This document shows positions 60,121-64,000 of a stretch of 64,000 bases of DNA, in pieces. The notes beneath the pieces are model-generated. The model saw nothing but the letters and a program-made list of their open reading frames with translations, was not told where the DNA came from and did no database searches. Made by a program: the position numbers and the translations under genes. This DNA is from Corticium candelabrum. Lineage: Eukaryota > Porifera > Homoscleromorpha > Homosclerophorida > Plakinidae. The number at the start of each line of letters is the position of its first letter. Position 1 is the stretch's first letter. Where the stretch lies: NCBI RefSeq assembly GCF_963422355.1, contig NC_085091.1, positions 3,783,523 through 3,847,522 on the forward strand. The letters are read 5' to 3'.

Positions 60121-62500
60121 TTAGAACAAAACCTTTTCTACTGCAGCTATGAAGCTGTCTGTGACATGACTTTCATGCAGTCCGTCCTTGATATCTTTAG
60201 TAACCTGTAGTACTCTTTCAATGACGTCCCTTGACTTTTCATAGCTTCCTCTGTTAATTGGTTGTGCTTGATTTCTTTGAAATGTATTGCTAAAATCAAT
60301 GTTGTCGTCAGCTGCAGTTGCCACTTCAGTTGTTTCACAGGAACAAGGAGCAAATTTTTCAAAGGAACGTTTAATATCTTCGTCAGACCAGTTCATACTG
60401 ATGGAAGAGACTTTAGATGTTCTTCTTCAGCTTTTTGGTGGACACTACTGTAAAAGGAAATGGGTTGGCAGTGCTAATGCCACTGCTGCAAAAAGCTGAC
60501 GGCCTTGAGGTGAATAAGTTGGGATAGTTTTGACACTGCTTTTGTGATACTTCATTGCTGCTGCAAATTGGTGTTTGCAAGGTTGACTTTGCATTTCGAT
60601 GGAACAGGTGCACTCACCCAGTTGTAAGTCTACTGCCACATTGTATTCTTATCTGACTGACTCACAACAGTGTAAACGTCTGGGTCATCTGATGCGACAA
60701 TGTCGTCAGATGGAATGGTGTACGGGTTTACTCCTGTCACAGTAAATCTTGTAGAGACAAAATGATCTAATCTGTTTGTGGCAACAGATATTAAACGTCG
60801 CTGGTAATACAGTTCGCGAGTCTGTGTGAGAAGATTGAACATTTGTACCACATTCCAAGCTTTATTCCTTTGGAAAAGGATGTCTTTTCTGATGCGTATG
60901 CTAGCCTCTGAATAATGGTTAGTATAGTTGCCTCGTGTGGGAAAGTTCTTTCGGAAACACACAGCCCATTCTTTCCTTTGTTGCCAGTAATCACCTAGTC
61001 TCTTTTTGAATGTCTGAAAAGGGCTTTTGTCTACTTCACGTTTAATTTCAGTCAATGCTTGCTCATTTGGGGCATAAACAAGTTGTTTTGTTAGTGCCAT
61101 ACAGGTAATTCTGTCTGTACTACAGATACCAGAATTTGAGCTCCAAGCCATCTTCATATAGTTTGTAAAGAATGAAAGACATGTAGGTGCAATTCCGCTT
61201 GAGGCCATGCACTCTTTAGAGCAATCAGTTCACTTACACATTCATCTGTCAGTAATGCTAGTGGTCCAAGATTTGGGCCTCTTCCAAAAAATGCACACTT
61301 GGGCAGTATGTGGCACAGTGCTGTAAACCCTGCTGACAAGGTAACAGCATCTTCACTGGATGTCATAACTGCAGCAAGTGGTAGAGCTCCTAATGATGTG
61401 CCGCAGCTAAGTATGAACACAGCTGTGTTCAAGTTATCAAGACTGGCTGTTGAGTCACAAAAGACTAGCTTTGCACTTTGTGTGACCATTTCATGGACTC
61501 TGGCCATGAGAGGAGTGACTAGAGCTAAAAGGAAGGGCATGGCATCAGTCATTTTGGTTTTTGGTTTAGGTTCATCCATGTTCATTGCAGCTGCTGCTTC
61601 ATAAGGTTGAAGAAATACTCGCCCACCCTCTTTTTCATGTTCCTTGTTGTATCGTTGTACTTCCTCGAGCAGTCGCTCAAACACAGCCTCTCCATCTTCT
61701 GGTCCAATGTTGTCTGAGCGCCATTTTCTAAAGAGGCGTTGAATGTCTCGTACATTTGGGGTTATGGAAAGAGTGCTCTCAACTACTCGTGGATCACTTT
61801 TCAGTTGGAGTTGGGTCAAGTATTCATGTTTTGCAGAGGCAGCAGAGCTGCCAGATTCAAAGAGACTAATTTTTGCTTTTTTCACAGCTTCTGTGACTGG
61901 CCTAAAGTTGAGCGCATGGCCACTGTGGATTGGGTGGTATGTGATTGTTAAGGCAAGATATTCAGGGTGGTCTGAGATTCTAGATGCCTCAGGTGGGTAT
62001 ACCCTAACTATTAAAGTGCTAGGACACATTGACTTTTTGTCTTGTGTGGAACAATGTATGGTGGTTTTCTTTAGTTTGCACTTCCTTTCTGTGGACATTT
62101 GTGACAGAGTTTTTTGTTTCCTGTAATGATGACAATGACGAACAGTTTTAAAAAGGAGGCGCCATCCTTTTGCTTTGAAACCTGTAGTGATTCGATAGGT
62201 GGTTTTTGAAACCTCTTCAAAATGTGTAATCCACTAGACAGCTGCAGTGTCACAATTGGCACTTGTCCATGCTTCTAGAGTAAAGTTGCTTGTTTCAGCT
62301 CCTAGGAAACTTTGCAATTCATGCTGACAATATGAGTCAACAAAACAGTTGTACCGCTGAGGGAGCAAGGGTATAATACTGGTAGGGAGGCCTGAATCAG
62401 ATTTGCATTCTTGTTTGGTATCAAGTGGGTGCTCTAGATTGGCTTCACTGGTAGTTTGAAATTGTCGAGTGTGTTTGTGCTTAAAGTGCATCTCTTCACA
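60121..62500 (-). pseudogene. MULE transposase relic B with SWIM finger
   Basis: Leftward reading gives a FLYWCH/WRKY-like zinc region (FEEVSKTTYRITTGFKAKG, TVRHCHHYRKQK), then the MULE core (LVFCDSTASLDNLNTAVFIL, GALPLAAVMTSSED, LLTDECVSE, LHLHVFHSLQT). This is followed by LTKQLVYAPNEQALTEI and a SWIM zinc finger (GECTCSIEMQSQPCKHQ, CxCxnCxH) and a C-terminal DIKDGLHESHVTDSFIAAVE. At least three frameshifts and one stop break the frame. It is a different MULE family from relic A. Confidence 0.8.
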
Positions 62501-62956
62501 TAAACTGACTGTTCTTCTACTACAGACATGGAGGTTTCACTGACATTGTCAGCTTCTGTACTCTGTGAATGACTCTCATTAGAAGTGCACCAGGTTACAT
62601 TAGAAAAGAAAGGATTCCTCTTGCCAGCTGAAACGGCCTTAGCGAGAGTGAATTTTTTCTACCAACTTTGTTTGCTTTGTCAGGCATATAGCAGGAGGGC
62701 CAATCAGTAGTTGCTTTGCATGGTGAAGCTGCTGAAGAGTTACATTTTCTCCTGAAACTTTGGTCTTGAAAGTTTTACTCAGACTTAAGCAAAGCTTCTG
62801 GCATTCAGGTTGCTTGAGATGGTGGCTTTGGATTTGCTGAGACTGCAAGTTTTCATCAGCTAATATGGACTTATCTAGGATATTGGAAATTTTAATTTGA
62901 TCAGAAAGCAGCCATACTGCTAAGGTATTTGTCAGGTAGTGAGTATAAGGGCTTGG
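62501..62956. other. Boundary region of MULE relic B
   Basis: Minus-strand frames here (for example HLKQPECQKLCLSLSKTF at 62639-62848) may be the N-terminal part of MULE relic B, but no domain is recognised. Confidence 0.35.
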
Positions 62957-63560
62957 TTGAAGCAGGGTTCTCCCCAGGGCATTTGAGCATAGCGTTGCGC
63001 TACGCTTGAATTTCTACTTCACTCTCAGAGATCAGTGATTTGAGATTGTCTAGATATGCTCCAAATACGGGATAGCAAGTGCATGTGAAGGAAACGTAAT
63101 CTTAATGATGTAATTTGCATGTTTAGAACCTGCTTACTAAGTAGGCGGCTTGAAGAAAGCCAATACTGAATAGGATCGCTGATTGACCACTTTGCAAAAA
63201 TAGTCCAGTCAGATTCTAACGGCTGTGCCACTTCAAAGTGCAAATTCTTTGCTCTACAGAACAAGACGTGATGGCTACAATTGTGAAGAAAGAGAACCTT
63301 TCCTTATGTTTCCAAACATTTGTAACCTTGCAGCCATTGCCCAGCTAATCCCTGCTTCCACTGCTGACTGTGAGAGGGCTTTTCTGAACTGAATAGGATA
63401 AAGACACCTCTGAGAAACCCCGTCTGAGCAACAAAATCACAGTGCAGCTGCTGTTTATCTCTATTGAAGGTCCCTGTTTAGAAGACTTTGACTTTAACGC
63501 TGCATGTCTGGAGTGGGCTTCCAAGAGGAACAGATGCATTACAATATTGTAACAGAGTCA
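62957..63560 (+). pseudogene. hAT transposase C-terminal relic
   Basis: A hAT-like tip (CAGGGTTCTCCCCAGGGCAT) lies at about 62960. From about 63310 the plus strand reads AQLIPASTADCERAF, then RIKTPLRN and SIEGPCLEDFDFNAACLEWA, the hAT dimerisation region, with stops and a frameshift. Most of the transposase is gone. Confidence 0.65.
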
Positions 63561-64000
63561 GCATAATTTCATTATATAGTGGACAGTTTGTAAGATTGAA
63601 CACAGTTTTGCTTATTACTCTCTAACGTAGCAGCAACCTTAGGGTATATACTCAGTCACTGTTTGAAGCAATGATTACGAATAAATAGTATGTCATTGTG
63701 TTTATGCATTCAATTGTGTATCTAGCAAGCTTGCACTGCTACTTAGTAGACTAGTTAACAGGTTTGTCAATGCATGGTTGCAAGTCAAAGCAATATCTTG
63801 ACTTCAACAGCTGTCCATGCTAAATTCGTACTCTTCCAACTAATGGGTTACTGATAGCTGACAGCCTGTAAACAACAACTAGTATAGACGATTTTCAGCA
63901 GCAAGTCTAATATATTGATAATAGACCAGTATTGCAATTGGGACTTTGTCGTGACGTTATTGGATGGGCGTGGTCTTAGGGAGGGGCTAGCGCTACACTT
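63561..64000. other. Right edge of the window
   Basis: AT-rich, with no coding sequence recognised. It may contain the far end of the hAT relic beyond the window. Confidence 0.3.

Overview
This is metazoan nuclear DNA. Genes have short spliced introns (many 47-70 bp, GT-AG, one GC-AG), and the window holds animal-type genes (a HELZ2-like helicase, a PXYLP1-like phosphatase, SCO1, SRPRB), tRNA-headed SINEs, Helitrons, Tc1/mariner, hAT, MULE and IS3EU-type transposons, and many (TG)n/(TA)n tracts. A marine non-bilaterian invertebrate such as a sponge would fit, but the species is an inference. All gene calls below come from reading the sequence and recalling families; nothing was searched.

Left third (1-27 kb): host genes. 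A 5'-truncated Upf1/HELZ2-type SF1 helicase (+, nine exons) is followed by a PXYLP1-like histidine phosphatase (-, three exons, type II signal anchor). After a decayed MULE and a small Ty3/gypsy fossil comes a compact four-gene block: a Gfo/Idh/MocA oxidoreductase (+), mitochondrial SCO1 (-, seven exons), a second oxidoreductase paralogue (+) that starts 106 bp from the SCO1 start codon in head-to-head orientation, and SRPRB (-), whose last exon ends 97 bp from the second oxidoreductase. SRPRB lacks its N-terminal P-loop exons in this window.

Middle (27-42 kb): nested mobile elements. A minus-strand Helitron array (5' TC ends, 3' hairpin plus CTAG) carries microsatellites near its 5' ends; a nearly intact Tc1 transposon sits inside one (TA)n tract. 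Further right are SINEs, TA-flanked MITEs and several foldback elements, one of which encloses a RecQ-like helicase relic.

Right third (42-64 kb): giant inverted-repeat architecture. An IS3EU-type DNA transposon about 7.5 kb long has arms of about 1.4 kb, an integrase-core transposase gene, and an intact-looking three-exon gene for a RING/coiled-coil protein. Two related copies abut it tip-to-tip. A MULE-type foldback sits in the last transposase exon with a 9-bp target duplication. Next come a THAP-domain exon, a 4.2-kb palindromic element with a (TG)n loop that took a hAT insertion in one arm (the other arm preserves the empty site), more MITEs, a SWIM-finger MULE relic and a hAT C-terminal relic.

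The most unusual object is the long-armed IS3EU-like transposon with a RING-protein passenger gene and its tip-to-tip relatives (about 42.8-53.4 kb).
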